Source of the DNA: Biscogniauxia marginata
Taxonomy: Eukaryota; Ascomycota; Sordariomycetes; Xylariales; Xylariaceae
Assembly: GCA_022695795.1 (NCBI GenBank)
Contig: MU404069.1
Coordinates: 494,494 to 558,493 of the forward strand
Reading direction: 5' to 3'
Length of the DNA stretch: 64,000 nt
Under the pieces are notes generated by a model that saw only the letters and a program-made list of their open reading frames with translations, ran no database searches and had not been told where the DNA came from. Position numbers and translations under genes: made by a program. Of the stretch, positions 25,836 to 36,771 are shown piece after piece (position 1 is the first letter of the stretch; each line of letters starts with the position of its first letter).

Positions 25836-28800
25836 ATGCCCGCCAACAACCGACATTCGGCACAGCAGCCTGCTGCGTCACCCGCTCCCAAGGCCACTGC
25901 CAAATACACGAACAAGGATGGAACCAAATACATTTCCGTGCCCAAATCCTCCGCGTCCACCCCGCCGGCCCAGCCCTCCCCGACGACCACCTCGTCCTCT
26001 AGGGGCGGTGCTCCGATGTCCGCACCCAATGCTGCCGAGGGAATCTCCGTGCCCGCCGTGAATCGAAAGAAGCAGCGACGTCGAGCGAAGGCTGCTGCCA
26101 AAGCCGCCGAAAAGGCTGCCGCCGAGAAGTCTGAGGCTACTGCGAATGGGCTCCCTAGTCCGGCATCTACAAGCAGTGTGCCTCCGCCACCTCTGCCCAA
26201 GACAGAACGAAAAAACGCGCATATATCCCGAAATGTTCCGTCGGCCGAACATTATCCACCCCACAGCCTCAACCATATCGGCGAGGATTGGGGCGAGGAG
26301 ACGGAGAGCGATGATGGCCACGCCGATTCGTTCAGCCAAGACGGCGACTATCTACCACCGAACGGGTCCGCGTCCAAGTCCAAAAAGCCCAAGAAGAAGA
26401 AAAAAAGCAAGGTTATGGTCGCCGAGCAGGCCCAAGTCCAACCCTCGGGCATATCTAAGGAAAAGATATGGAATACCTCTGGTCCCGAGGAGCGAGAGCG
26501 AATTAAACAGTTCTGGCTTGGCCTTGGCGAAGATGAGCGAAAGTCACTCGTAAAAGTCGAGAAAGATGCCGTGCTAAAGAAGATGAAAGAACAACAGAAA
26601 CACACCTGCAGCTGCACCGTCTGTGGGCGCAAGCGAACCGCCATCGAAGAAGAACTGGAGGGGTTGTATGACGCCTACTACCAGGAGTTGGAATCGTTCG
26701 CGAATCAACCGCATAACCACCCCAATGGCCCACCTATGTTTGGCCCAAAACGATTCGGCCCCATGAGTGGACTGCATCCTCCAGAGCACCCCCCTAGAGC
26801 AATGCCCTCCCGGTATTCGAACCATCACCCGTCCCGCGCCCACATAGTAGGAAACGACGACGATGAAGAGGAGGAGGCAGAAGAGTACAGTGACGAGGAT
26901 GACCTAGAAGACGAAGAGGATGAAGATGAACCGGAAGAGATTCCTCGAGATTCCTACCCCAAAGATTTCTTTAACTTTGGTCAGAGCCTCACAGTCAAAG
27001 GTACGCAAAGCGTCACCCCTCTGGCATATATTTCCATTGCATTTAAATAACATGTTCAGGCGGCATTCTTACCGTAGCAGACGACCTACTCAAGAACGAC
27101 GGCAAGAAATTCATTGAGATGATGGAACAATTGGCAGAGCGTAGGATGGCCCGTGAGGAAGATGCGAGAGATCATTACTCCACGGGTTACGGTCATACTG
27201 TCAACGGTGGTTCGCTATCAAATCCTCACAATCATATTCCTCCCGAGGACGACGACTACGACGACGAGGATGATGAGGAGGAGGATTACGATAGTCAGGA
27301 TGAAGACTACGAAGAGGAAGATGTATTTGATAGAAACCCAAGCTCTTCCAACCTTCACTAATCCGTCGTTAGGACACCATGACCGAGGAACAACGGATGG
27401 AGGAAGGTCGCCGAATGTTTCAGATCTTTGCTGCACGCATGTTTGAGCAAAGAGTTTTGACTGCATATCGAGAAAAGGTCGCTAAAGAACGGCAGGAAAA
27501 GCTCCTTGAGGAACTCGCGCAGGAAGAATCACAGGAATCTCAGCGGAAAGCGAAGAAGGCGAAAGATGCGCAGAAGCGGAAAGACAAGGCAGCACAGAAA
27601 AAACAAGCCTTGCTGGAGGAAAAGGCAAAACGTGAGGCTGAAAAGGCTGCCGAAGAGGAAGCCCGCTTGGCAGAAGAGACTAGACGGCACGAAGAAGCTC
27701 GACTCAAGGCTGAAGAAAAGCGCAAGAAAAGGGATGCGCAGAAAAAGGCCGAGGAAGAGGAGCGACAAAGAAAGGAGGTCGAAAAGCAGCGGCGTGCCAA
27801 CGAGCTGAAGGAGAAGCAAGCGGAGCAAGAACGAAAGGCTCGGGATGCGAAAGAGCGCGATAGGAAGCTAAAGGAGGAGCAAAGACGACAGGAGCAACAA
27901 GCACGTGAGCGCAAAGAACAAGAGACTAGAGAGAGACGAGAAAAGCACGAAAAGGACAGGAGAGACAAGGAGCAACGAGCAGCTCAGGCTAAGGCAGAAC
28001 GTGATGCCAAAGAGAAGCAGAAACAAGAGGAAAAGGCATCACAAAAAGCTGCAGTTTTAACAGCCCCTATTCCGACACAACCGGCGAAAAAACAACACCC
28101 GGTATCTGTTCCAGCAATACCTCATCACCCGATAAGTCTTTCTTCGCCACAAATCTCAGTTGCCACTCCTGCTCTGCCAAAAGCTCCCACGCCGATGAAA
28201 CCTCGATCTGTCTCCCAAGAGGTAACGAGATCGGTTTCCCAGGCATCTCATTCAGCCTCCGGCCCCAGCCAGACCGCTTCACCACATGCCTTGACTCCCC
28301 TGCACTCCAGTCCAGGTCCTATTGGCCCACCGAGTAAAACACCATCTGCTGGACCGCCAGTGCAGCCCACATCACCGCTTCATCCAGGAGCCAAGAGCCC
28401 TCCTGGCTTACCCCATGGTCCTTTCGAGATGGGTATGCCCCCGTTAGGAATGCAGTTCCCACCCGGAATGCCACCCATGACTCCTGGATTCGGCCGGATT
28501 CACGACCCGATATTCCCGCCGATGGGCGGAAACTTTCGTCATGGTGGTATGCCGATGCCGCCTCCGGGGCTAGGTGGTCATATGGGTGGCCGGCCGTTCC
28601 CCATCCAGCACGCCCCACCCGGATTTCCGCACCCAGTGGATCAGCCTATCCCGGGCGTGCATCAAGCTTTCTCGCCTCCAGAAAGTGCCCCGGGACAACC
28701 ATCATCGCATTCCCGTCAGGGTTCCGCGTCTCTCGATCCAGGCCCGCTAGACCCCAAAGGCCCCGGCATTCCATCTCAGCCCATCAGCCGGCCCACTCCT

Positions 28801-29505
28801 ATAGGCAGACCTGCGAGCATTGTACATGGACAGCGAAACCACGACTTGTCGGTGGATATCGATGATGTCAGTAACCACTTGGGTAGCAGCGCTCTCCTCG
28901 ATGACTCGGATGAGCCTTTCATGGGGAGTCTTGGGTCGTCGCGTGGAGCCACCGTTCCACCTGGAGCTCGGCCAGTATTTCCAGGCGCACCATTCATGAA
29001 TCCGGTTTTTGGATCACCTCTAGCTTCGGGCTGGGGTGCCCCGAGCGTGTTCTCTGCAGCACCGCCTCCCGGTTTCGCCAGTCCTGCATGGCCATCAAAC
29101 CCGGCGTTTGGCGCTCCGCCCCCAGCAACGAGAGCAGTGCAGCCTCGCCCCATTACCGTTCGCCAAATGCTAGTGCGTTCTTGCAAAGACTTGGAGAACC
29201 ATGCTGCAGATGCAGCTGGGTATATCGAGCTACCTGCTATCATGGCTCACGTTGACTCTATCAATCTCCCTCCTTCGGAGCCTGTATCTAAAGAAGAGCT
29301 GTTAGAAATGTGTGAGACTGAGGGTAATCCCCAGAATGGTGGTGGCAGCTTCGATATTCGACGCGATGGCAATGGGAAAGTTGCTATTCGATATGAAGCA
29401 GATGATGGTGTAGGTCCACTTCAGTTTTCACGGAAGGTTGGGCCGCCTGGCGAGATTGGCAGCCCCGTAGCCGGTCTCTCCTCGTTACTCAACCCGCGCA
29501 GTTAG
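25836..29505 (+). CDS. nst1: Stress response protein NST1
   Basis: Predicted 1186 aa, the family linked to salt tolerance in yeast and thought to act as a negative factor in stress response. Exons are 25836-27000, 27060-27322 and 27373-29505; introns are 59 and 50 bp, GT-AG, the second with a CACTAAT branch site. The N-terminus is Ala/Pro/Lys-rich and disordered. A conserved block follows ([18 protein letters not shown], then Cys cluster CSCTVC at residues 258-263). Next is a long Asp/Glu tract interrupted by both introns, then the hallmark [21 protein letters not shown] Lys/Glu/Arg/Ala coiled coil of roughly 200 residues comes next, then a Pro/Gly/Met-rich region and a conserved tail with [15 protein letters not shown]. 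The ATG at 25836 is the first in frame; upstream the frame is open only from a GTG. Confidence 0.94.
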
Positions 29506-31027
29506 GTTGTACCCTTAAAAGTCTAGCTTTGTCTCCTGGGTTGGCTGAAGGATCTTCCACTGAATCGTCTTAAATCACGTCTTGTACAGAGTTTTGTGCA
29601 CACTTATTCGCCCACAAGGTTGCACCATATTGTCGAGTGGTGAGACTCGACATGGTATCGGAGCAACCAGGATAGGCGTCCTGGCAGACCACGCATGATC
29701 TGTTTGTACTGACGCCTGTCTTCTGAGGAAACTTCCGGGCCGCGCTGGGTGAGCAAGCACGGTTCCGTTGTAACAACTAGATAAGCGTAACTTGTAGGCA
29801 TTTACACCGATGGAGCATTTTTAGTTTCTCCACATTCATAATTGAGGGCTTTCTCCTTAGGTCATAAGGGGGGAAATACGCGGTCCCTTCTGGCCTCGAT
29901 TGTCTTCGCTGGCCGTTGTTGGTAGAGTAATCAGATACGAAACTCGTTGGCCTTTTCCGTCGTCAGTCGCTCTTCTCTGTATAACAATACTCTTCTAGTA
30001 CATGTGTTTTCATAAGTGAACATGATAACCACGCTTCAAGCTGTCTTTGCCTTCATCAAGAATCTCGGTGAAGATGTGAGCAAGAGTGGGTCTCATATTA
30101 GTTACTCAGCATCACTGATGATTCTTGACGTTTGAATGATGCCTGGTTTTAGGTTAATATCCCCTTTCTCCTGTTCTAGTTATTATTTGTAACCAATTCT
30201 ATTTTCTAGTCAACTTAATAGCAACTGGCATATCTTTTTTCTTTTCCCTCGAATATCTTGCGTCGTCGCCAAATATTATGGAGGGAGACAAGTGGAAACG
30301 GACCCTTTGTTATCCTAGCTAATCACAATATTGCAGAGAAGGTACGTGGTTTTTTCATCCGTATTATATGAAAATTTGTATCCACTCGGAATTCTTGATC
30401 TGCTTCCCACCATACAATGACAAGAGGAGCGAATGACTGAAAAAAAAATTGTTTGCGCAGCAGACGGCCAGCCTTGTAAAGCAATTGTGCGGACTCGACA
30501 TTCATTAATAAGGAGTGTTCCTGTCGCCACTGTTGAAGTTCTTGGTGTGTATGAGGACTTGGCTATAGTTGATATGTTTGCTAGGTATTCAATGTAGAAT
30601 TGCTCTTAGAGAAATCATTGTCTCCTGGGTGAAGAAGTATAAACTCAATGAATAGCTAGTAAAGCTTCTGTTAATCTCAATTATTTTATAGAGACATGAG
30701 TAGCCTTCATTCCCTCTATTATACCTGTAAACTCTTACTCAGGGGCATTACCTATTGTACAAGCACATTTTGAAATCCTATAAGTAAATCTTCCAGTGTC
30801 CCTGTCTACACTATAACTCTGAATCTCTAGTATTAAGTACCAGACAAGAAGCACCAGACAGCCAACCTTGCTACGAACATCTTGATCTATCTCTACTTCG
30901 CCATTACCATAATCGGACCTCTGTATTTACCAAAAAAATTAGCTAGCTAAACTTCGTTCTACTTACCTTGCAACCTTTCCGACGCCATATATCATTCCCA
31001 CAGAGACCGCAGTTCACTTCCTTTACC
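29506..31027. other. Intergenic, NST1 to small ORF
   Basis: 1.5 kb, mildly AT-rich, no credible gene. Short minus-strand frames at 29570-29801 overlap one another in different phases and lack family similarity. Confidence 0.5.
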
Positions 31028-31426
31028 ATGACAATATCTCAACCTACGAACCAACGTCGCGGACCCTCCACCACCACCACCAACCCCTCCTCCATCCTCT
31101 CCTCAGCATTCAACAACCAGAGCAAGATCAACAAGAAAAAGAGCAAGAGCAAGAACAAGAACAAGAAAGCGAGCGACGGCCACGCCACGTACGCGCCGCC
31201 GGCCTCGGGCGGCGGCGGCAAGGACCTGCCGGCCCCCTTCGACTTCAACTCGCGCGCGGGCCACTCCAATATCAGCGGCAGCCGGGGATCAGGACCAGCG
31301 CCGAGGCCACGGGGTCGGTCGCCGGGGCGGACCCGGCGGCGCGGACGATGGATCCCGCGGCGGTGAGGGGGATCTTGGGGAATAAGGGGAATATGGAGGG
31401 GCGGAGGACGAGGTGGGTTGATTAGG
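31028..31426 (+). CDS. Small basic protein, probable frameshift
   Basis: An ATG at 31028 (ACCATGA context) opens a 112-codon frame to 31366. It is Thr/Ser-rich at first, then carries alternating Lys/Asn/Ser, then GGGGKDLPAPFDFNS. From about 31028 to 31283 the third codon positions are strongly G/C. After the GGGG at 31284-31287 the third-position signal switches to the frame offset by two, which runs open to a TAG at 31424-31426 with nearly every codon ending in G or C. That pattern suggests one base missing from the G run, either a real mutation or an assembly error. In the shifted frame the tail includes TMDPAAVRGILGNKGNMEG. No splice donor lies in the gap, so an intron does not explain it. 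No function recognised. Confidence 0.5.
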
Positions 31427-31443
31427 GGGAGTGGATGGTGGAT

Positions 31444-31460
31444 GGGGGGGGGGGGGGGGG
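31444..31460. repeat. 17-G homopolymer
   Basis: Uninterrupted run of 17 G just 3' of the small ORF. Such runs are prone to miscounting in assembly. Confidence 0.85.
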
Positions 31461-33046
31461 AGGGATATGCTGGTTTGGGGTAGGTTGCTTGGTTTGCTGT
31501 GGCTTGAAGGGGAGGCGTGGGGGGGTTTGCTTAGCGATTGATATTGGGTACTCTTTTTCTGGACCGTCGAGGTCCTAAACATAGTATAGCGAGACGTAGA
31601 TCAGTTTAGCGCTGCACTTGTCTAATTACCTAAATCGCAGCGTGGTTTTTTTCGCTTTCTAATTTTATGTGGGAATAGCTTGCATACGCATTTTTTATAG
31701 GACAGGTATTTGATTTATGAGGAAAGCTTGGGGCGCTTGATCGTCTCGGGTATCTATGTGAAGCTGGAGAGACTGCAGTAGTACAGTCTCCTGTTGCTTC
31801 AACCCAAGCGTGATTAGTTTTAATTAGGTAGTCTACACTACTTTAAGGAGGGAGGTGAGTCTTCGTTGTCATACTTAGTACGCATTGCTATGTAGCTGGT
31901 ATCGAATCGAAACTAAGACTAGAGATCATGAGCTCTTCTAGTTTTTGAAGATGCTGGATTATAATAATAAAAGTGATATAATTGACTATGATAGCGGCTG
32001 TATAAGTCCATCCGCGGTCCAGTCGCCGCCACCCGATCCTAAAGGGAAAAGAGGGAATTCGTTGGCGGAATAGTTTGATCAACGAGTGTTGTTCCCGGTA
32101 CTGTCCTTCACTGCTTCTTCTAAAGAGCTCTCCAAGCTCCTTCGGTATGTAGTATCCCTCCCTGGATCCCGGCGACGTACATGCTTAGTTGCTGTTTGTT
32201 ACGCGGCCCGATAATCATACCGTCGTGATGTAGCATTGCATAGAAAGACCATAAACGAGTCTCCTCTATCTGATAATGACTACTGTCTTATATAGAGTGG
32301 GGGATTTGGATAGTCGCATCGTCTTTACTTGCCGTGTCGAGCTCGTTATAAGTGCGGCTGCTTACGTGATCATTTGCTAATTAAAGCGCGGCACCCTTTT
32401 AAAGTGCTGGCGTCACATACGCGTATACTAACTAGGTACCTACATGTAGGTACCTAGGGAGGTAGGTACCTAACACGATGATGAGGCAAGAATTAGCTAA
32501 GATCAAGCCACTTAGGCCCCACCTACCAGCCAAGGTTCAATGTATTATGTACCTAGACAGACAATTATTTTAGGAGAAAGAAATAAGAAAAAGAAGAAAA
32601 GAAAGAAAGAAAGAATAGAGAAAAAAGGATGGTTTGTCTATCATCAACCATGTAACAAGTTGATGATCTTGGTGGGGTGAAAAAAAAAGGGGGTGGTTTA
32701 TCGGCGTGTACCCGCCACAGACAGGGATCCCGATAGCGTCTTGGCCAATTAAAGGGCCACCATGAGGAGGTCCAATCTCGGCCAAAACCTTCAGTTGCAG
32801 GTGGCGATCGTTGGCCTGCATTATAACGCGTGGCGGTGCTACTTTATTTTATCCCCTTCTATTTTCCGGACATCTGGATAAAGTGTCCAGTTTCGTTTCA
32901 TCATCTTCTCGTCGACTTACTTTTTACTCACTTACTAGGTCACTCGTTCACAATCTCATCATTTATCGAGCGAGGAACGGCCCAAGCTCCCATAGACAGA
33001 CTCTTTTATTTTATCTTATCGTTTTAACCTGAGATAGGAATCAATC
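31461..33046. other. Intergenic, small ORF to TPT/DMT transporter
   Basis: 1.6 kb with no gene. It contains a perfect 26-bp palindrome at 32432-32457 built from TAGGTACCTA-type half sites, a further copy just after it, and a purine-rich block at 32575-32640. Confidence 0.5.
32432..32457. repeat. Perfect 26-bp palindrome
   Basis: Two CTAGGTACCTA units facing each other around a CATG centre; each unit is itself nearly palindromic. A third TAGGTACCTA copy follows at about 32462-32472. It lies in non-coding sequence about 590 bp upstream of the TPT/DMT transporter gene. Confidence 0.8.
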
Positions 33047-34529
33047 ATGGGCGCCTCCTCGCAGGACGATCGCAAGCTTGAGAGCGGCGGCGTTGCCCCT
33101 GCGCCGTCCGGAAATGGCATTCACCCTGCACTCTATATCGCGTACGCAATATCACATTGAACGCCGGAGTGCAGCAAAAGCTGATGACTCGCCAGCCTAT
33201 GGATAGCCCTGAGCTCCAGCGTTATTCTATTCAACAAGTGGGTTCTCGCAAGTGCCCATTTCGGTATGTCTTCACCAGCCTGTGCCCGTTCCCCGGATGT
33301 CTTTTGCTAACCGACCAAACTAGACTTCCGTAAGTTGCTGGCTTTGATCGTGCATGATGAATGAACATGAGCATGCTCAACTCACGCGCTACGCCAGCAC
33401 TGTTCCTGACAACATGGCATATGGTCTTTGCGACCGGTATGACCCAGTTGTTGGCTCGGACTACCTCGACGCTTGATTCGCGTCTGAAGGTACCCATGGA
33501 TGCACCTACGTACATGTGAGTTATACGACGAGCTAGTTGGTGGCCGTTGCGCTGACGGGACTGCAGGCGTGCCATCGTACCAATTGGTATTATGTTCAGT
33601 TTGAGCTTGATATGCGGAAACCTCGCCTATCTTTACCTCAGCGTTTCCTTCATCCAGATGCTTAAGGTCAGTACTTATAAATTCGAAGCTGAGGACAATA
33701 ATGTCTGACCGAGAATAGGCCACAAATGCTGTTGCAACCTTGATTGCCACTTGGGCTTTCGGTATGGCTGCGCCAAGCCTCAAGACCCTGGCGAATGTAT
33801 CGGCCATCGTGATCGGAGTTGCCATTGCCTCTTTCGGCGAGCTCAAGTTCGACCTCTTCGGTTTCCTAGTCCAAGTCAGTGGTATCGTCGCCGAAGCCCT
33901 GAGACTAGTTATGGTCCAGCGCTTGCTCAGCTCCGATGACTTCAAGATGGATCCTCTCGTCTCTGTCTATTACTATGCGCCAGCATGTGCCCTTATCAAC
34001 GGATTCTTCACCTTGTTCATCGAGATCCCGCGAATGACTATGGATGATATTTTCGCTGTGGGCGTCTTTACCCTCATCGCCAATGCTTTTATTGCGTTCC
34101 TCCTGAACGTCTCCGTCGTGCTCCTGGTAAGACTGATAATAACTACTACCACTCTAATTTTTCTTTATCCGGTTTCTAACATGTAGACAGATCGGCAAAA
34201 CCTCTGCAGTTGTCCTGACTATGTCGGGCGTCTTGAAGGACATACTCCTCGTTATTTCTTCCATGGTTATCTTTGGCGACCCCGTGACTGGCCAGCAGTA
34301 CTTCGGATACTCGATCGCGCTCGCTGGACTTGTCTACTACAAGCTTGGCGCTGACAAGATAAACGCCCTGGCTAACGACGCTCGGCTTGCGTTCGGCGAG
34401 GTTCGACAAAACCACCCGGCTCGAGTTAAGCTAGTCATATTCTGCGCGGTGCTGGGTTTTGTGACTCTTGTTCTCTTGGGTTGGTCACGTGGCTTGCCAG
34501 AAACATCTCTGACCACACCAGCGGTCTAG
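33047..34529 (+). CDS. TPT/DMT-family transporter (SLC35-like)
   Basis: Predicted 377 aa multi-pass membrane protein of the triose-phosphate/nucleotide-sugar translocator family, probably Golgi or ER. Seven exons: 33047-33141, 33196-33263, 33324-33329, 33398-33515, 33567-33666, 33719-34126, 34191-34529. Exon 3 is 6 nt (ACTTCC) and supplies most of Asp-Phe-Pro before [12 protein letters not shown]. Spliced hallmarks are [61 protein letters not shown], the [11 protein letters not shown] loop and [16 protein letters not shown] in the C-terminal half. Several nearby AG acceptors exist for intron 1; the one ending at 33195 is the only one that gives the family-like LWIALSSS join. Substrate cannot be told. 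The first ATG has a short soluble N-terminus, as in related proteins. Confidence 0.9.
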
Positions 34530-35851
34530 AATATCTAACGTAGTGTTCTTATCACTCAAGAACAAATTTCCCAGGTGGCACGACGTATGAGGTGGTTTTT
34601 TGTACGATATGCACGTCTTGGTTTCGGGGTATATATTTAGCGGGCCCTTGGGTTACTTCATTAGCTGGAAAATGGATGCAGCTGAGGAAATGCTGCGAAG
34701 TCTGCGTGAGCCTGGCCTCGAAAACTGTTAACCTAGAGGGATGTCCCATATGGTGGACCCCAATGATCTGACAGAATCATCGCTTTCGATAGACATGTAA
34801 ATCGTGCTAGATATAATCGATTGCTACATAAGAACTTTAAGTTATACGCCCTACAGCAAAATAACCGTTATCCCATGATAGAAGGTAGTTGTGTTTGCCT
34901 TGTGAGTACACAATATGGTTAGTTTTCATTTGGAAGTGATCTAACCTAGTTGTTGAGCTAGGGACCGACAAGTACGGCCGGCCAACTTTCATACCCTAAC
35001 TCAACGTCTGCCGATCGACCAATGATCGTGGTGCGCCAAGCCTACCTCGGGAGGTCTCCGGCACCGTAAGCCGCTCCGTAGCATTCTCGGTTGCTCCGAG
35101 TGGTGGTGGCTAACGCAGCTGTGTATCGCTTTTTGACGTCTTCAAGCACGGATTTCAACGGTCATTAACGTGGCAGGGATTACCGATGACTACTCGGGAT
35201 TAAGAGACCATACGTGATAAAAGTGCTCACAACGTGGCTGCAAACTGCTCCTGCTAAGAACGCCGGGGTGCTAAGGTCACGTATAGCCTGCCTCTCTGGA
35301 GTTTGAGCGTAACGCAGGTCTATGAGATTGATTTGATTATCTATAACCGCTGATCACCTATAAGACAACCGCTATAGGTATTCCATTACTCCATAGACGG
35401 GGGCTCGTTGCAGGAGGTGCCTTTTAGGAAATATAAACTGATTATACAAAACCAGAGCGAGGTGAAATGGTAACTCTGATGACTTATAAGACCGGTCCGG
35501 TATCTTTGAAGCCTGAGCAAGCTTGGCACAAAAGTATTCCATATTCCTCCCAAAAACCAAAAGTTTGGGATAGATTTATATGAGCGGCAAATCGATTAGA
35601 AAATCAATGCAATCCGCTGTCCCGAGGTATCTAATAAGCACCTGCAACTGAAGCAATTTTTATACGTCCACGTGATTAAACCCATGTGTTCATCCGTCCT
35701 AATGGATTCCCTCCCTCCTGTGCGCCACCAGTAAGCCATGACAACCCCCTAAACTAGGTCGGTTAGTTGGGACGTTTTTACCCACTAGCCTCCGATCTCA
35801 CGCATCCCCTCCGCATAAACTTCGGGAGTATCTCCAACCAACCGGGCGACT
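34530..35851. other. Intergenic, TPT/DMT transporter to Cys-rich membrane protein
   Basis: 1.3 kb between converging genes, no credible ORF or repeat. Confidence 0.5.
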
Positions 35852-36771
35852 CTAATGCGCCGATGCATCCGTAAACGGGTCTTGAAGCTTCTGCTGCGCG
35901 GCGGCGTTGTTGGCGGCCTGGGTGCGGGCAATGTCGGCAGCCTCCTTGCGAGCGCGGGCCTTGCGCTGGCCGACCTTGTCACGGCAGCAGAAGAACAGGA
36001 AGGCGAAGATGCTGAGGAAGAGCGCGACGGCTAGGATGATGGTCACGACGATCTCGCCCGTGTCGAGCGTGTTGTCTAGCTTGAAGCACGTCCCGTCCGT
36101 GTGGCACGTGTTGCCCTCGGCGCAGACCTCTGTCGCCACCGATGTCGCGAAGCACGACAGCGTTACGCCTGAGTTCGTGCCCGTCGACTGCACCGGGCAC
36201 GACGTCGTCGAGATGGTCGTCGTCGTGCTGCACCCTTCCGTGAGTGACGCGGCTATCGTTGTTGATGCCGCCGTGGTATCTTGCGGGGCGGGCATGGGTG
36301 TTGGCGCTATAAGGGGGAGAATATGTTAGTTAAGTGTGCACACACTCTCTCTCTCCGTCTTACTTCCCACTTGGACACCATATGTAAAGAATGGCGCTAA
36401 GCAGCAAGCGAGCGACTCTTCTACTACGTACCTGGCATAGGGGCGGCTACACGCCGTCTCAACTCAGCTGCTGATGTGCCTTCATCGCAACTCTTGACAA
36501 TATAGCCCGCCTCGATAATGGATTCTTCTATCGTGCAACCGGCATTGCTAAAACACCCCGCTAGGTCGTTAAGCTCAATATGCTCTGGTATCCTCCTCAA
36601 ACAGTATTCTAGCGAACCCTTGTCGCCGCAAGCTGCCGCCTCAACGAACTTGTGAGTGTGCTCGCGTAGACATTCGGATCGGGCCGCCATAGCCCTGACG
36701 AGGGAACATTCCGAGAGGAGAAGGAAGGAGAGGAGGGTAGACGGCAGGGTTGCGGCTCGAGGTAGATGCAT
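35852..36771 (-). CDS. Cys-rich secreted-type single-pass membrane protein
   Basis: Predicted 264 aa, not recognised as a named family. Minus-strand exons are 36771-36432 and 36306-35852; the intron is 125 bp with a GTACGT donor and a TATAG acceptor. A signal peptide is likely at residues 1-27 (LLSFLLLS core). The ectodomain has six cysteines at 34, 48, 57, 73, 79 and 95, then a Ser/Thr/Ala-rich linker suited to O-glycosylation, then six more at 139, 150, 165, 175, 181 and 187. One membrane helix spans about 199-220 and ends in CC. A short basic cytoplasmic tail (RDKVGQRKARARK) follows. The layout recalls fungal surface sensors or CFEM-like proteins, but the Cys spacing does not match CFEM. 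It could be a wall or surface receptor; this is inference. Confidence 0.8.

Noticed and set aside
33196..33213. Alternative intron 1 acceptors of the TPT/DMT gene (ending 33206 or 33213)
   Set aside because: The first breaks the reading frame and the second drops the conserved LWIALS segment.
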